64,000 bases of DNA from Burkholderiales bacterium. Its GTDB lineage: Bacteria; Pseudomonadota; Gammaproteobacteria; Burkholderiales; Ga0077523. Shown in pieces: positions 44,332 to 52,787 of this stretch. Where the stretch lies: the NCBI GenBank assembly GCA_019747905.1, contig JAIEQG010000020.1, positions 55,078 to 119,077 on the forward strand, read 5' to 3'. Made by a program: the position numbers and the translations under genes. Each line of letters starts with the position of its first letter. The first letter of the stretch is position 1. Under the pieces are notes generated by a model. That model worked only from the letters and a program-made list of their open reading frames with translations, ran no database searches and was not told the origin of the DNA.

Positions 44332-45264
44332 CTAGAACGGATTGCCCTCGGCGCCCTGCTCGCCCTGCATCAGCGCGTCGAACATCCGCCGCAGGACCGC
44401 CCGCTGACCGGCAATGCTGGCGGCCACCGCGACCTCGCGACAATGTTCGTCCCCGGCCGAACTCACTCCGACCAGCCGCAAGCGGCCGGTGCCGCTCTCG
44501 CGCACGAAAATCGGACCGCCCGAGTCGCCTTTGCACGTCGTTACCCGGGCACCGTTGCGGTATTTCGAATCCAGCACCAGCTCGTCCTGACCCGTCACTT
44601 CCCCGCGGTCCGCACGCAGGCTCGCCCCGACGACTTCGGCATAGCGCAACGCCGGAGTTCCAGTCGCGGCAAATCCCCTTTCGGCTCCATATCCTGCGAT
44701 GACCTTGGCGCCTCCGGCTCGGTCGCGATAGCCAGGTGCCACCAGCAGCGCCGGCCGGTGGGTATCGGGGACCGGACGGTGCAGCAGCACCAGCGCCAGG
44801 TCGACCGCGAAAAAGCCGCCGTTGCGTCGCAGCTGCTGCTCGAGATTCTGGGAGTCGCGCCGAAAACCCGGGCCTTGCACCAGATCCAGGAACGCAGGGT
44901 GCACTTCGATGTCGAGCGCTTCGCGGCGCGCCGTGCCGCCGACGCCATCCTCGAACAACACTGCGAGCCGGCGCACGCCGCCGCCGGCAACGACGCAATG
45001 ACCCGCGGTGAGAATCACCCGCTCGTGCACGATCGACCCCGAGCACAAACCGTCCGGTTGTCTTTGCCCGTTGAACAGCACCAGCGCAACCGTGGTGGCC
45101 GCGACGGACCGTGCCACGGCAACGCGGTCCACCGACGCCCGCCCGTTGCCGCCGGAACCGAGGATGGTGGCGACGGCGTCCCCGCCGCTGATGGCGTGTG
45201 CGGAGCCAGCCGCGACCATCGCCGTCACGGCCAGTGCGACAACCCGCCGGCGGCGCGCGCTCAT
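44332..45264 (-). CDS. Trypsin-like (S1 family) serine protease, exported
   Basis: A 310-residue secreted chymotrypsin-fold protease. A signal peptide is followed by the catalytic triad His89 (ILTAGHC), Asp155 (AVDLALVLL) and Ser248 (TCKGDSGGP). The Lys before GDSGG agrees with trypsin-like numbering (TTCKGDSGGP). The start overlaps the stop of ubiB (ATGA), so it is coupled to a cytoplasmic-membrane kinase gene; this is odd and has no obvious meaning. Its specificity is not clear because the S1-pocket residue cannot be placed with certainty. Confidence 0.87.
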   Translation of the reverse strand: MSARRRRVVALAVTAMVAAGSAHAISGGDAVATILGSGGNGRASVDRVAVARSVAATTVALVLFNGQRQPDGLCSGSIVHERVILTAGHCVVAGGGVRRLAVLFEDGVGGTARREALDIEVHPAFLDLVQGPGFRRDSQNLEQQLRRNGGFFAVDLALVLLHRPVPDTHRPALLVAPGYRDRAGGAKVIAGYGAERGFAATGTPALRYAEVVGASLRADRGEVTGQDELVLDSKYRNGARVTTCKGDSGGPIFVRESGTGRLRLVGVSSAGDEHCREVAVAASIAGQRAVLRRMFDALMQGEQGAEGNPF

Positions 45265-46943
45265 TCGCGGTTGGACTTGCGGATCGACCAGATCAGCCAG
45301 AGTCCGTTCAACCCCGCGATCACGAAGCCGAGCAGCCCGAACACCGGCAGTCCGAACAGTTCCGGGCCGCCACGCACGGTCATCACGATGGATGAGCCCA
45401 CGATCAAGGCGGCCGTCACCACACCGATGGTCAGGCGATTGGCACTGCGGTCTAGCTGATGACCGAAATGATCCAGGCGTTTCAGATCGAACTCGATGGT
45501 GAGCCGCCCGCGGCGCGCATCGCGCAGCAGCCGCGCGAGGTCGTCCGGCAAACCGGTGATGGCCGCGATCGCACCCGCGATACCGCGCTGCGCGCGCCGC
45601 GCCACCGCTTTCGGTTGGTAGCGGTTCTGGATCACGCGGCGCACGAACGGATCGATGTACTCGATCAGATGGAAATCCGGATCGAGCTGCCGGCCCAACC
45701 CTTCGAGCGTGATGAGCGCCTTGAAGAGCAGCGTGAGGTCCGACGGCATCACGATCTGGTGATCGCGCATGATGGCGGTGATGTCGGACAGCAGCTGACC
45801 AAGGTTGATGTCCTTGAGCGGCAGGTGCTCGTAGTTGAAGACGAGATCCCCCAGGTCGGACGCGAGGCGTGACTCGTCCACGCGCGCATCGCCGGTCCAA
45901 TCGAGCAGCACCGACATCATGCCCTCGTCGTCACGGCGCGCGAGCGCCCCGAGCAGATCGACGATCTGGTCGCGCCGCTGGTTCGACAGCCGCCCCACCA
46001 TGCCGAAGTCGATGAGGCACAGCCGGTTGCCGGGCAGGTAGAACACGTTGCCCGGATGCGGGTCGGCGTGGAAGAATCCGTCGACCAGGATCATCTTGAG
46101 CACGGCACCGGCGCCGCGCTGCGCCAGTACCTTGCGGTCGAGCCCGGCTCGCTCCACCAGTTCGAGATCGTTGCCCGGCACGCCATCGATGAACTGCTGG
46201 ACGTTCATCGAAGCGCCGGTGAACTCCCAGTACACCTTCGGGATCACGATGGCGCCTTCGTCCGCGAAATTACGCGCGAAGCGCTCCTGGCTGCGCGCTT
46301 CGACCGCGAGGTCCATCTCGCGCGCCAGGGACTTGCCGAACTGCGCCACCATCTCCACGGGCTGGAAGCGCTTCAACTCCGGCAGCTCCGCCTGCGCCAC
46401 CGTCGCGAGTGCCGCGAGGATGCGCAAGTCGGCTTCGATCTTCGCGCGGATCGCCGGCCGCCGGACCTTCAGCACCACCGCCGTGCCGTCGGGCAACCTG
46501 GCCCGATGCACCTGGGCGATGGATGCGGCCGCGTGCGCCCGCTCCTCGAGATCGACGAATACGTCCTGCGGTGAACGACCACCCAGCGCCAGCATCATCT
46601 CGGGCAGGACGTCGGCAAACGGCACCGGCGGCACCGAGTTCTGCAGTTTCTCGAACTCTGCGATCCACTCGGGCGCGAACAGGTCGACCCGTGTCGCGAG
46701 CACTTGCCCCAGCTTCACGAACGTCGGCCCCATCTGCTCCAGCGCCATCCGGATGCGCACGGCGAGATCCACTTCGCGCAGACTGTGATCCTGGCCGACC
46801 GACAGCATCTCGCCGGCGCGCTCGAGCACCGTGCCCACGCCGGCGCGCCGCACGACGTCGCCGAAGCCGTGGCGGATGAGGATGCCCGCGAGCTCCCGCA
46901 GACGCGGAAGATCGCGCATGGCGTGCAGCGTTTCGATCAGCAC
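45261..46943 (-). CDS. ubiB: UbiB/ABC1 atypical kinase (ubiquinone biosynthesis accessory factor)
   Basis: A 560-residue protein of the UbiB/ADCK family needed for ubiquinone synthesis. The KxGQ motif (PTFVKLGQ), the alanine-rich loop AHAAASIAQVHRARL, the catalytic VDGFFHADPHPGN and the DFG-equivalent LIDFGMVG are all intact. Two C-terminal transmembrane segments (RLTIGVVTAALIVGSS and GLPVFGLLGFVIAGLN) anchor it. The gene stop overlaps the protease start. Length and domain order are standard. Confidence 0.94.
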   Translation of the reverse strand: MLIETLHAMRDLPRLRELAGILIRHGFGDVVRRAGVGTVLERAGEMLSVGQDHSLREVDLAVRIRMALEQMGPTFVKLGQVLATRVDLFAPEWIAEFEKLQNSVPPVPFADVLPEMMLALGGRSPQDVFVDLEERAHAAASIAQVHRARLPDGTAVVLKVRRPAIRAKIEADLRILAALATVAQAELPELKRFQPVEMVAQFGKSLAREMDLAVEARSQERFARNFADEGAIVIPKVYWEFTGASMNVQQFIDGVPGNDLELVERAGLDRKVLAQRGAGAVLKMILVDGFFHADPHPGNVFYLPGNRLCLIDFGMVGRLSNQRRDQIVDLLGALARRDDEGMMSVLLDWTGDARVDESRLASDLGDLVFNYEHLPLKDINLGQLLSDITAIMRDHQIVMPSDLTLLFKALITLEGLGRQLDPDFHLIEYIDPFVRRVIQNRYQPKAVARRAQRGIAGAIAAITGLPDDLARLLRDARRGRLTIEFDLKRLDHFGHQLDRSANRLTIGVVTAALIVGSSIVMTVRGGPELFGLPVFGLLGFVIAGLNGLWLIWSIRKSNRE

Positions 46944-46977
46944 GGCGCTCGATTCGTGCGGCCGCGCTGCACGCCGG

Positions 46978-47373
46978 TCACTTCACGTGGCCCAGCATCC
47001 GGTCCTTCGCGATGAAGTACTTGCGCGCGTGCGCCACGACCTGTGCGTCGGTCGGATGGTCGACGGTCTCGACGCCGATCACCTTGGCACCGAGCTGGGG
47101 TTGGTGGCGATCGAGATGCCGCACCAGTTCCAGTTTCGCGCTCCCGGGGCCGACCACGAGAATCTCGGCGGCACCGGCCAGCAGCGCCGCGATGCGATCG
47201 AAGTAGTGCGGTTCTCCGGCCTGGTGCCCGGCGCCGACCGAACCGCGCTTGTGGTGCATGTGCGGATGGCGGTCGGACGCATGCGCGCTGAACTTCTCCA
47301 CGTCTTCGGACGTGAAATGCATGACGTGCGCTTCGGCGTGATCGAGCCAGACTACGGCGTGGTAATGGGGCAT
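46978..47373 (-). CDS. eRF1-like (baeRF-type) translational machinery protein
   Basis: A 131-residue protein similar to the small bacterial eRF1-like proteins often annotated as translational machinery proteins. The ribonuclease H-like/eRF1 domain shows YHAVVWLDHAEAHVMHF, then FDRIAALLAGAAEILVVGPG, and closes with VAHARKYFIAKDRML. A His-rich insert (ASDRHPHMHHKRGS) could bind metal. It lies 34 bases before ubiB and 28 bases after the phasin-like gene, so it is probably in the same transcript. Confidence 0.72.
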   Translation of the reverse strand: MPHYHAVVWLDHAEAHVMHFTSEDVEKFSAHASDRHPHMHHKRGSVGAGHQAGEPHYFDRIAALLAGAAEILVVGPGSAKLELVRHLDRHQPQLGAKVIGVETVDHPTDAQVVAHARKYFIAKDRMLGHVK

Positions 47374-47401
47374 GGGGATCTTTCGTGCGTATCGAAACTG
47401 G

Positions 47402-48040
47402 TCATTTCTTGGGGGTGTCCTTGTGCGCGAGCGCCTCGGACATCCCCGCCAGGAAACCGCTCGCCACCTGGGCGAACCGCTCGCTCATCTTGCGCGCGGC
47501 GTCGAAGCTGGCCGCGGTGCTCTCGCCCGCCGTGGTCGCAACGCGGCTCGAGAACTCTCCCATGATCTTGGCAACCGCGGCTCCGGTATCGGTGCCCGTC
47601 CGGGTGGCGTGCGCGGCGAGTTCCTGCATCTCTTTCTTGACCTGACCGCCGGTGCGCTCGGCCGCCTTGGCCATGCTGCCGAGCAGATCCTTCTCCATGG
47701 TCTTCAGGTTCTCGAGGGTGGCCTTGAGCTCGGTTTCGTTGAACTCCTTCGTCTTGGAAGTGAGCTCCGAAAGTGCCAGTTGGGTCGCGTGAGCGGACTT
47801 GGTGAAGGCTTCGTCCAGCCCCGCGAAAGCCTGCGACAGCGCCTGACGCATTTCGGTGCCGTGCTTCTCGGCGCCTATGGTGATGCCATCGGCCATCTGC
47901 GACATCACCTCACGCATGCCGGAAAAGTCGAAGCGATGATCGCGAATCGCGGCGAGCGTCATGTCGCGCACCTTCGCACGGATGTCGACACCGTCGGCGA
48001 CCGACTTCGCGGCGCCGGACTTGAGATCGTCGTTGCTCAT
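47402..48040 (-). CDS. Phasin-like amphipathic helical protein (DUF6781-like)
   Basis: A 212-residue protein almost entirely of amphipathic helices (TLAAIRDHRFDFSGMREV, ELKATLENLKTMEKDLLG, TGGQVKKEMQELAAHATR). It has no signal peptide. Start MSNDDLKSGAAKSVADGV is preceded by GGAGG. The composition and pattern recall phasins or apolipoprotein-like proteins; a PHA depolymerase gene lies immediately upstream. The assignment to a named family is uncertain, and binding to a polyester granule is inference. Confidence 0.6.
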   Translation of the reverse strand: MSNDDLKSGAAKSVADGVDIRAKVRDMTLAAIRDHRFDFSGMREVMSQMADGITIGAEKHGTEMRQALSQAFAGLDEAFTKSAHATQLALSELTSKTKEFNETELKATLENLKTMEKDLLGSMAKAAERTGGQVKKEMQELAAHATRTGTDTGAAVAKIMGEFSSRVATTAGESTAASFDAARKMSERFAQVASGFLAGMSEALAHKDTPKK

Positions 48041-48120
48041 GCTGGCCTCCTCGCTGCACGTCGATGGGGATGCGACGGAAACATTATCCTCCCGGGCGCG
48101 GCGGCCGCAATTGACCTCGG

Positions 48121-49563
48121 TCAAGGGCACGGGCCGACCGAAAATCCCCCCGGAATGCGATGGAGTTGCGTGGTGGCGAAAATGTTCCACCAACCCATCG
48201 GCTGGTTCGAGCCGAGCGCATAGGTGAACCCCCAGAGCACGTAGGCGCGCCCGGCACGGACGTGCGCCACGTTGCTGGTCAGCCACGGATCGCACGCCAG
48301 CGGGCGGGGTTTCGTGGTGCCGTCCAGGCGGGCCTCAGCGAGAACCTGCCCGGTCGGACCCTGCGCACGCCATGTCAGCGCATGGCGCGTCGCCGGTGCC
48401 AGCCCGTCGACAGCCGCCGCTGCCTGAGGGCCCGTTACGCCGATGGTGCGACCGGCGACGGTCAGCTCGTAGCGCTCCGCGCCCGCAACCGGGTTCCAGG
48501 CAAGAGCCAGCGCCGTAGAGGATGCGTCGATCACCATCGGTCCCGGGGTCGAAGGCGGCACCGCACCCACTTGGGCCGAGCCGCTCGCCACGCGATCCAC
48601 CATCGCTCGAATCGCCGCGATCTGAGGCGCCGACTTCGTGAGATAGGCCGATCCGGTGTAACCCCACCAATCCCAGCAACCGTAGGGATTGAGCGGCATG
48701 CCCCAGGTGGCCCGCGCTTGCGGGTAGACCACGACGATCCGGTTCGTCTCGGCCCATTGGTTGTACCCGGCGTAGCGGTAGAAGGCGTCGCCGACCGATT
48801 CCGCACCCTGGCGACAACCGTGCAGGGCCACGTGAATGCGGCACCCGCCGCCACTCGCGCATGCTTGCGGGATGTACGCGTAGCCTTCGTCGGCGAGCGC
48901 CGACGAGCGCGCGCTGCCGACGGCAAACTCGGTCTGGTCGAATGCGCGCAAACTCGCATTCGATGCATTTCCCGGCGGCACCAGTCGACCATAGATGAAC
49001 TGCAGCAGCGCGCCGGCCGCGTCGTAACCGCAGGCCGCGATGAACTGCCCGCCCGTCAGTTCGCACTGCTCGCCGCGGTCCAGCGTGATGAGAGCATGGC
49101 CGGCGTTGAGGTCGTTGCGGTAGAAGACCTGGGGTCCGGGCAGGAGGGCACGGTAGAAATCCACCAGGGCATCGGTCGCCGTCTGGCGCACGACACCGTC
49201 GTTGTAGCCCGAGAACAGCCAGACGCGGGAGCGCGCGAGCGCCGCCGGCGGATCGATCCTGCCCTGCCGCGCGGCCTCCCTGGCTGCCTCGACGAACGGC
49301 TTGGCCGATGGCGAGCCGTGCGAGCATTCGCCCGTCGCGCGGTCGGCATCGCCCTTGGCGCAACCCCACAGACCACCGGCGAAGATGCCCGCGCCCTTCA
49401 CGATGCTGGCGTGCGCAAGGTGAAACTGCGCCGCCATGTACGCCCCGGACGAAAGACCGGAGACCGAGGTTTGGCTCAGTTCGGCGGACAGCGCGGGCAG
49501 GCGATCGGCACCCCATGCAGGCGGGCACAGTAGCGCAACGAAGAGTGCTATGAGACCACGCAT
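48121..49563 (-). CDS. Extracellular short-chain PHA (PHB) depolymerase-type esterase
   Basis: A 480-residue secreted esterase. The signal peptide is MRGLIALFVALLCPPAWGA. The lipase box reads SVSGLSSGAYMAAQFH with the nucleophile at the first Ser of SSG (Ser38), near the N-terminus as in type-2 PhaZ enzymes. A fibronectin type III-like domain (TALALAWNPVAGAERYELTV) follows the catalytic domain near residues 340-430. A C-terminal block may bind polyester. Start 49563 has GAGGCA directly upstream, weak but consistent; an alternative start lies 7 codons earlier. It probably degrades poly(3-hydroxybutyrate). Confidence 0.88.
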   Translation of the reverse strand: MRGLIALFVALLCPPAWGADRLPALSAELSQTSVSGLSSGAYMAAQFHLAHASIVKGAGIFAGGLWGCAKGDADRATGECSHGSPSAKPFVEAAREAARQGRIDPPAALARSRVWLFSGYNDGVVRQTATDALVDFYRALLPGPQVFYRNDLNAGHALITLDRGEQCELTGGQFIAACGYDAAGALLQFIYGRLVPPGNASNASLRAFDQTEFAVGSARSSALADEGYAYIPQACASGGGCRIHVALHGCRQGAESVGDAFYRYAGYNQWAETNRIVVVYPQARATWGMPLNPYGCWDWWGYTGSAYLTKSAPQIAAIRAMVDRVASGSAQVGAVPPSTPGPMVIDASSTALALAWNPVAGAERYELTVAGRTIGVTGPQAAAAVDGLAPATRHALTWRAQGPTGQVLAEARLDGTTKPRPLACDPWLTSNVAHVRAGRAYVLWGFTYALGSNQPMGWWNIFATTQLHRIPGGFSVGPCP

Positions 49564-49648
49564 TGCCTCATGGTAGGTACACATCCACGAGGCCGCAACG
49601 TGGCACTGAAGCAGCCTTGCTTCGCCCCTGCGCGCCGTACCCCGTCAC

Positions 49649-49704
49649 CTGACTCCTGACTCCTGACTCCTGACTTCTGACTTCTGACTTCTGACTTCTG
49701 ACTT
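49649..49704. repeat. Tandem heptamer repeat (CTGACTC x3, CTGACTT x5)
   Basis: Eight perfect 7-base units lie between the PHA depolymerase gene and the phosphoesterase gene, 5 bases from the stop codon of the latter. The unit is not a multiple of three. It is a candidate hypervariable microsatellite. Confidence 0.9.
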
Positions 49705-49708
49705 CTGA

Positions 49709-50494
49709 TCAGGCCGCCTCTTCGAGCGGCAGTTCGCCTCCGGCGACCTCACCCACGGGATCACCCTTCCAATGCAGCAACTCCATCCGGCCGTCCAGAT
49801 GCTCGACGATGGCCGTGCAGCTGTCGACCCAGTCGCCGCAATTGATGTAGGTGATCCCGTCGATGGTCTTGAGAGCGGCGGCGTGAATGTGGCCGCAGAC
49901 CACGCCGTCCAGCCCGCGCTCCTTGACCGCATGCACGACCGATTCCTCGAAGCTGTAGATGAACTCGAGCGCGCCCTTCACCTTGCGCTTGGCATAGCCC
50001 GCCAGCGACCAGTAGCCGGAGATGCGGAACGTGCGACGAATGAGCGACAGCAGCACGTTCACCCGCACCAGGAAGTTGTAGAGGACGTCGCCCAGGACCG
50101 CGACCCAGCGGTGATAGCGCGTGACCTGGTCGAACTCGTCACCGTGCAGCAGGACATAGCGCTTGCCGTCGGCAGCGGTGTGCACGTGCTCCATCACGAG
50201 ATCGATGTCGCCGAATGACGTGCCGACGTATTCGCGCAACGCTTCATCGTGGTTGCCGGGGACGAAGATCACCTTCACGCCGTGGCGTGCCTTGCGCAGG
50301 ATCTTCTGCACCACCGTGTTCTGCGCCCGCGACCACACGATGCCGCGACTCATGGACCAGAAGTCGATGATGTCGCCCACGAGGAAGAGATACTCCGACT
50401 CGTAGTGCTTCAGGAACGAGTGGAGCTGGTCGGCCTGGCAGGCCCGCGTGCCGAGGTGGATGTCCGACAGGAAGATCGACCGGACCCGTTCCAT
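49709..50494 (-). CDS. LpxH-like metallophosphoesterase (UDP-2,3-diacylglucosamine diphosphatase family)
   Basis: A 261-residue metallophosphoesterase. Motifs in order: FLSDIHLG, LVGDIIDFW, FVPGNHDE, LLHGDEFD and VVCGHIHAA, all intact for a di-metal site. The KRKVKGALEFIYSFEESV helix is typical of the LpxH-related group that dephosphorylates UDP-diacylglucosamine in lipid A synthesis. ATG 50494 is chosen; the frame continues upstream through a TTG at 50533. A heptamer repeat array starts right after its stop. Confidence 0.8.
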   Translation of the reverse strand: MERVRSIFLSDIHLGTRACQADQLHSFLKHYESEYLFLVGDIIDFWSMSRGIVWSRAQNTVVQKILRKARHGVKVIFVPGNHDEALREYVGTSFGDIDLVMEHVHTAADGKRYVLLHGDEFDQVTRYHRWVAVLGDVLYNFLVRVNVLLSLIRRTFRISGYWSLAGYAKRKVKGALEFIYSFEESVVHAVKERGLDGVVCGHIHAAALKTIDGITYINCGDWVDSCTAIVEHLDGRMELLHWKGDPVGEVAGGELPLEEAA

Positions 50495-50705
50495 CACTGC
50501 TTGCGCCGCAAGACCATTCCCGCTCTCCGGCAAACGCCGGGATCGGGATCGATGCCGGGAATTCGCACCCGGCTGGATGGCAGGGATATCAGGTTCGTCT
50601 TCGTGGCAAGCGGTCGAGCCGCCCGACGGATCGGGACGTTAGCGGCTGATTGTTACCGGAACATGACTCGCCGTGCCCACGCGCAGGTTCGACGACCCGA
50701 CCTGC

Positions 50706-51878
50706 TCAGCGGAACTCGTGCAGGGCCACGCGGTTCTTCGCGATGAAATCCCAGTCGTAGGTCACGCCCAGCCCCGGCCCGGTGGGTACCGCGAAGCAGC
50801 CATCCTTGCCTACCGCTTCCAGCGCGTCGCTGTAGCCGCAGGTATAGACGGGCGGGACCGCATTGGGCATGTCCGGCCCCACCAGCGCGATCTCGTAGTA
50901 GTTGCTGTTGCGCATCGCCGCCATGCAATGCCGGTGCGCCGGCCCGCAAGCGTGCACCTCGGCATCGACGCCGAAACCTTCGGCGATGTGGGCGATCTTC
51001 ATCGCCCCCGTGATTCCCATGTCGTACTCCGGATCGACGCGCAGGAAATCGGTGGCATTGGCGATGAGGAAATCGGCCTTGGGCTCCACACCGCGGATGT
51101 GCTCGGTCTGCAGGATCGGCGTGCGGATCATCTCGCGCAGTTTGCGGTGGGCGTATTGCGACACGCCGCTGTCGCGGAACGGATCTTCGTACCAGAAGAA
51201 GTTGGCTTCGTCGCAAGCGCGGCCGACGTACAGCGCGTCGGCGAAGGTGCGAAGCTCGCAAGCCGGGTCGATCATCAGCTCCATCGTGTCGCCCACCACC
51301 TTGCGGGCGTGCAGGACATTGGCCGCCTCCTTGCGCTTGTCGCCTTCGTGCCAGCCATGGATCTTGAACGCGGTGTAACCCATCTCACGACATGCGAGCG
51401 CGAAGTCGCCGAAGGCCTCCTTCGAATCGAGTCCGCCGGAATGCTGGGCGTGGTAGGTGCTGGCGTAGGCCGGCAGGCGCGCGCGATAGCCGCCGAGCAA
51501 TTCCGTGACGGATACGCCGTACTTCTTGCCCGCGAGGTCCCACAGCGCGATATCCAGCGGACCGTGGCCCATGTGATCGAACTGTCGCGACTCACGCTTG
51601 AGGTCGTCGTAGATCGCTTCGCGCTGCTCGGCTTCGCGACCGACCAGGAACGGGGCCAGCATGATGGTGGATCCGAGCGCGGCCGCGGAACCGACCCAGT
51701 GGGTGACGTATTCACCGCGCAGACCGTTGTCGGTCATCACAGCGACCGCGTATTTGGTGAGGCGCGTCTTCGCACCTTTCACGTACTCGAGTGCGCCGAC
51801 GCTGGCGGCGCGGGTCATGCCGAGATTGGCGGCATCGAACTGGAATACGTGGACCTCGACCTTGGTGATGCGGCTCAT
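50706..51878 (-). CDS. Mandelate racemase/muconate lactonizing enzyme family protein (KxH variant)
   Basis: A 390-residue enolase-superfamily enzyme. Metal ligands are Asp204 (LMIDPACEL), Glu231 (WYEDPF) and Glu259 (LQTEHIRG). The base motif reads Lys172-Ile-His174 (AFKIHGW), and His309 (AEVHACGP) with an acidic residue in RVDPEYDMG forms a candidate dyad. Start 51878 (MSRITKVEVHVFQFD) begins on the first strand; longer in-frame codons are not conserved. The substrate is unknown and the sequence is only distantly like the enzyme at 24495. It stands alone on the minus strand, with a terminator-like hairpin just beyond its 5' side. Confidence 0.85.
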   Translation of the reverse strand: MSRITKVEVHVFQFDAANLGMTRAASVGALEYVKGAKTRLTKYAVAVMTDNGLRGEYVTHWVGSAAALGSTIMLAPFLVGREAEQREAIYDDLKRESRQFDHMGHGPLDIALWDLAGKKYGVSVTELLGGYRARLPAYASTYHAQHSGGLDSKEAFGDFALACREMGYTAFKIHGWHEGDKRKEAANVLHARKVVGDTMELMIDPACELRTFADALYVGRACDEANFFWYEDPFRDSGVSQYAHRKLREMIRTPILQTEHIRGVEPKADFLIANATDFLRVDPEYDMGITGAMKIAHIAEGFGVDAEVHACGPAHRHCMAAMRNSNYYEIALVGPDMPNAVPPVYTCGYSDALEAVGKDGCFAVPTGPGLGVTYDWDFIAKNRVALHEFR

Positions 51879-51967
51879 GCCTTGAGTCTCCTCGCCCGCT
51901 TGTTGTGAGTGGGAAAGGATAGCACTCAGACTTCGAGCACACAGTGCGCGCTTCTGGCGGCCAGACA

Positions 51968-52004
51968 TGAAAATGCCCCGGTAGCCGTGAGAGACCGCCG
52001 GGGC
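51968..52004 (-). terminator. Rho-independent-type terminator of the exported protein gene
   Basis: Read on the minus strand, the stem arms GCCCCGG and CCGGGGC are followed by ATTTTC. It lies 33 bases beyond the stop at 52038, as expected for its terminator. Confidence 0.65.
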
Positions 52005-52037
52005 AACCTCTCCTGAGGGAGAGGGGGAGGAGACTGA

Positions 52038-52481
52038 CTACTTCTGCGCGGGGGTGTTGGCGACGTTCGTGCCGTCACCCTTGGCCACGGGCTGCGCTTC
52101 CAGCGAAGGACCGTTGCGCACGATCTTCCAGCTTTTCTGGCCGGCGCTGCAGGCATCCCGCGTTTCGCAAGCCTTGGCACCCGCGAAGTCGCGCGAACCG
52201 ACGGTCTTCGAGATCACATACACGTCGTCGGGTGCGCCACCGGTGCCCCAGCGCATTTCGCCCACGTACTCACGCGCCTTGATGTTGGCGTTGTCGCGAT
52301 GAATCACGTACTTGCCCGGTTCCGCGCTGCAGGTATCGCGTATGTCACACGGGTTTCCCCAGCGATTTTCACCTGCAACCGCATTCATCATTGGCACCGC
52401 CAGCGTGGACATGCACATCGCGAGTGCAAGTACCTTCCGACCAGCGGCCCAAGGTGCAACCAAACCAATTGGTTCCTTCAT
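52038..52481 (-). CDS. Exported Cys-containing protein of unknown function
   Basis: A 147-residue protein. The ATG at 52481 has AGGAGGT upstream. A signal peptide (residues 12-36, ending AVAGE) precedes two similar halves: NPCDIRDTCSAEPGKYVIHR and AKACETRDACSAGQKSWKIV. Each half has a C..(R)DxCSA pattern, so the protein looks like an internal duplication with two Cys pairs, possibly disulfides. I do not recognise a family. It is monocistronic and ends in a hairpin terminator. Confidence 0.72.
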   Translation of the reverse strand: MKEPIGLVAPWAAGRKVLALAMCMSTLAVPMMNAVAGENRWGNPCDIRDTCSAEPGKYVIHRDNANIKAREYVGEMRWGTGGAPDDVYVISKTVGSRDFAGAKACETRDACSAGQKSWKIVRNGPSLEAQPVAKGDGTNVANTPAQK

Positions 52482-52787
52482 ATCCACCTCCTAACACACA
52501 CGCAACCGGAATCCGACAGCCCATGGCTGCTCGCCTACGGCCCCGGATAGCCGTAGCGGTCAGCACGAAGGCGGCCATGCTCTGCCAGGTTTCTGCGTGA
52601 GCTAACGCCTTCCTGTGTGCCGCATTCTCCCAACACAAGACATGAACGTCAGTCCGCTGAACGTAATAGATGGAAACTCATAGAGACGGTACGCAGCTTT
52701 CACGAATTAACACCACTGCAGCGAACACCGTCTGTCCAGAGCATGCCTGTCGACCCTGACTAACTGGAAATTTCTTTAGAGCACGAT
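52482..52787. other. Intergenic region, nothing recognised
   Basis: These 306 bases separate the exported Cys protein from the metalloprotease gene, both on the minus strand. The first part holds the ribosome site and presumably the promoter of the exported protein gene. The rest is lower in GC, and I see no gene. Confidence 0.45.

Noticed and set aside
49649..49704. CRISPR or coding repeat
   Set aside because: The unit is 7 bases with no spacers, and the frame reading it is not conserved.
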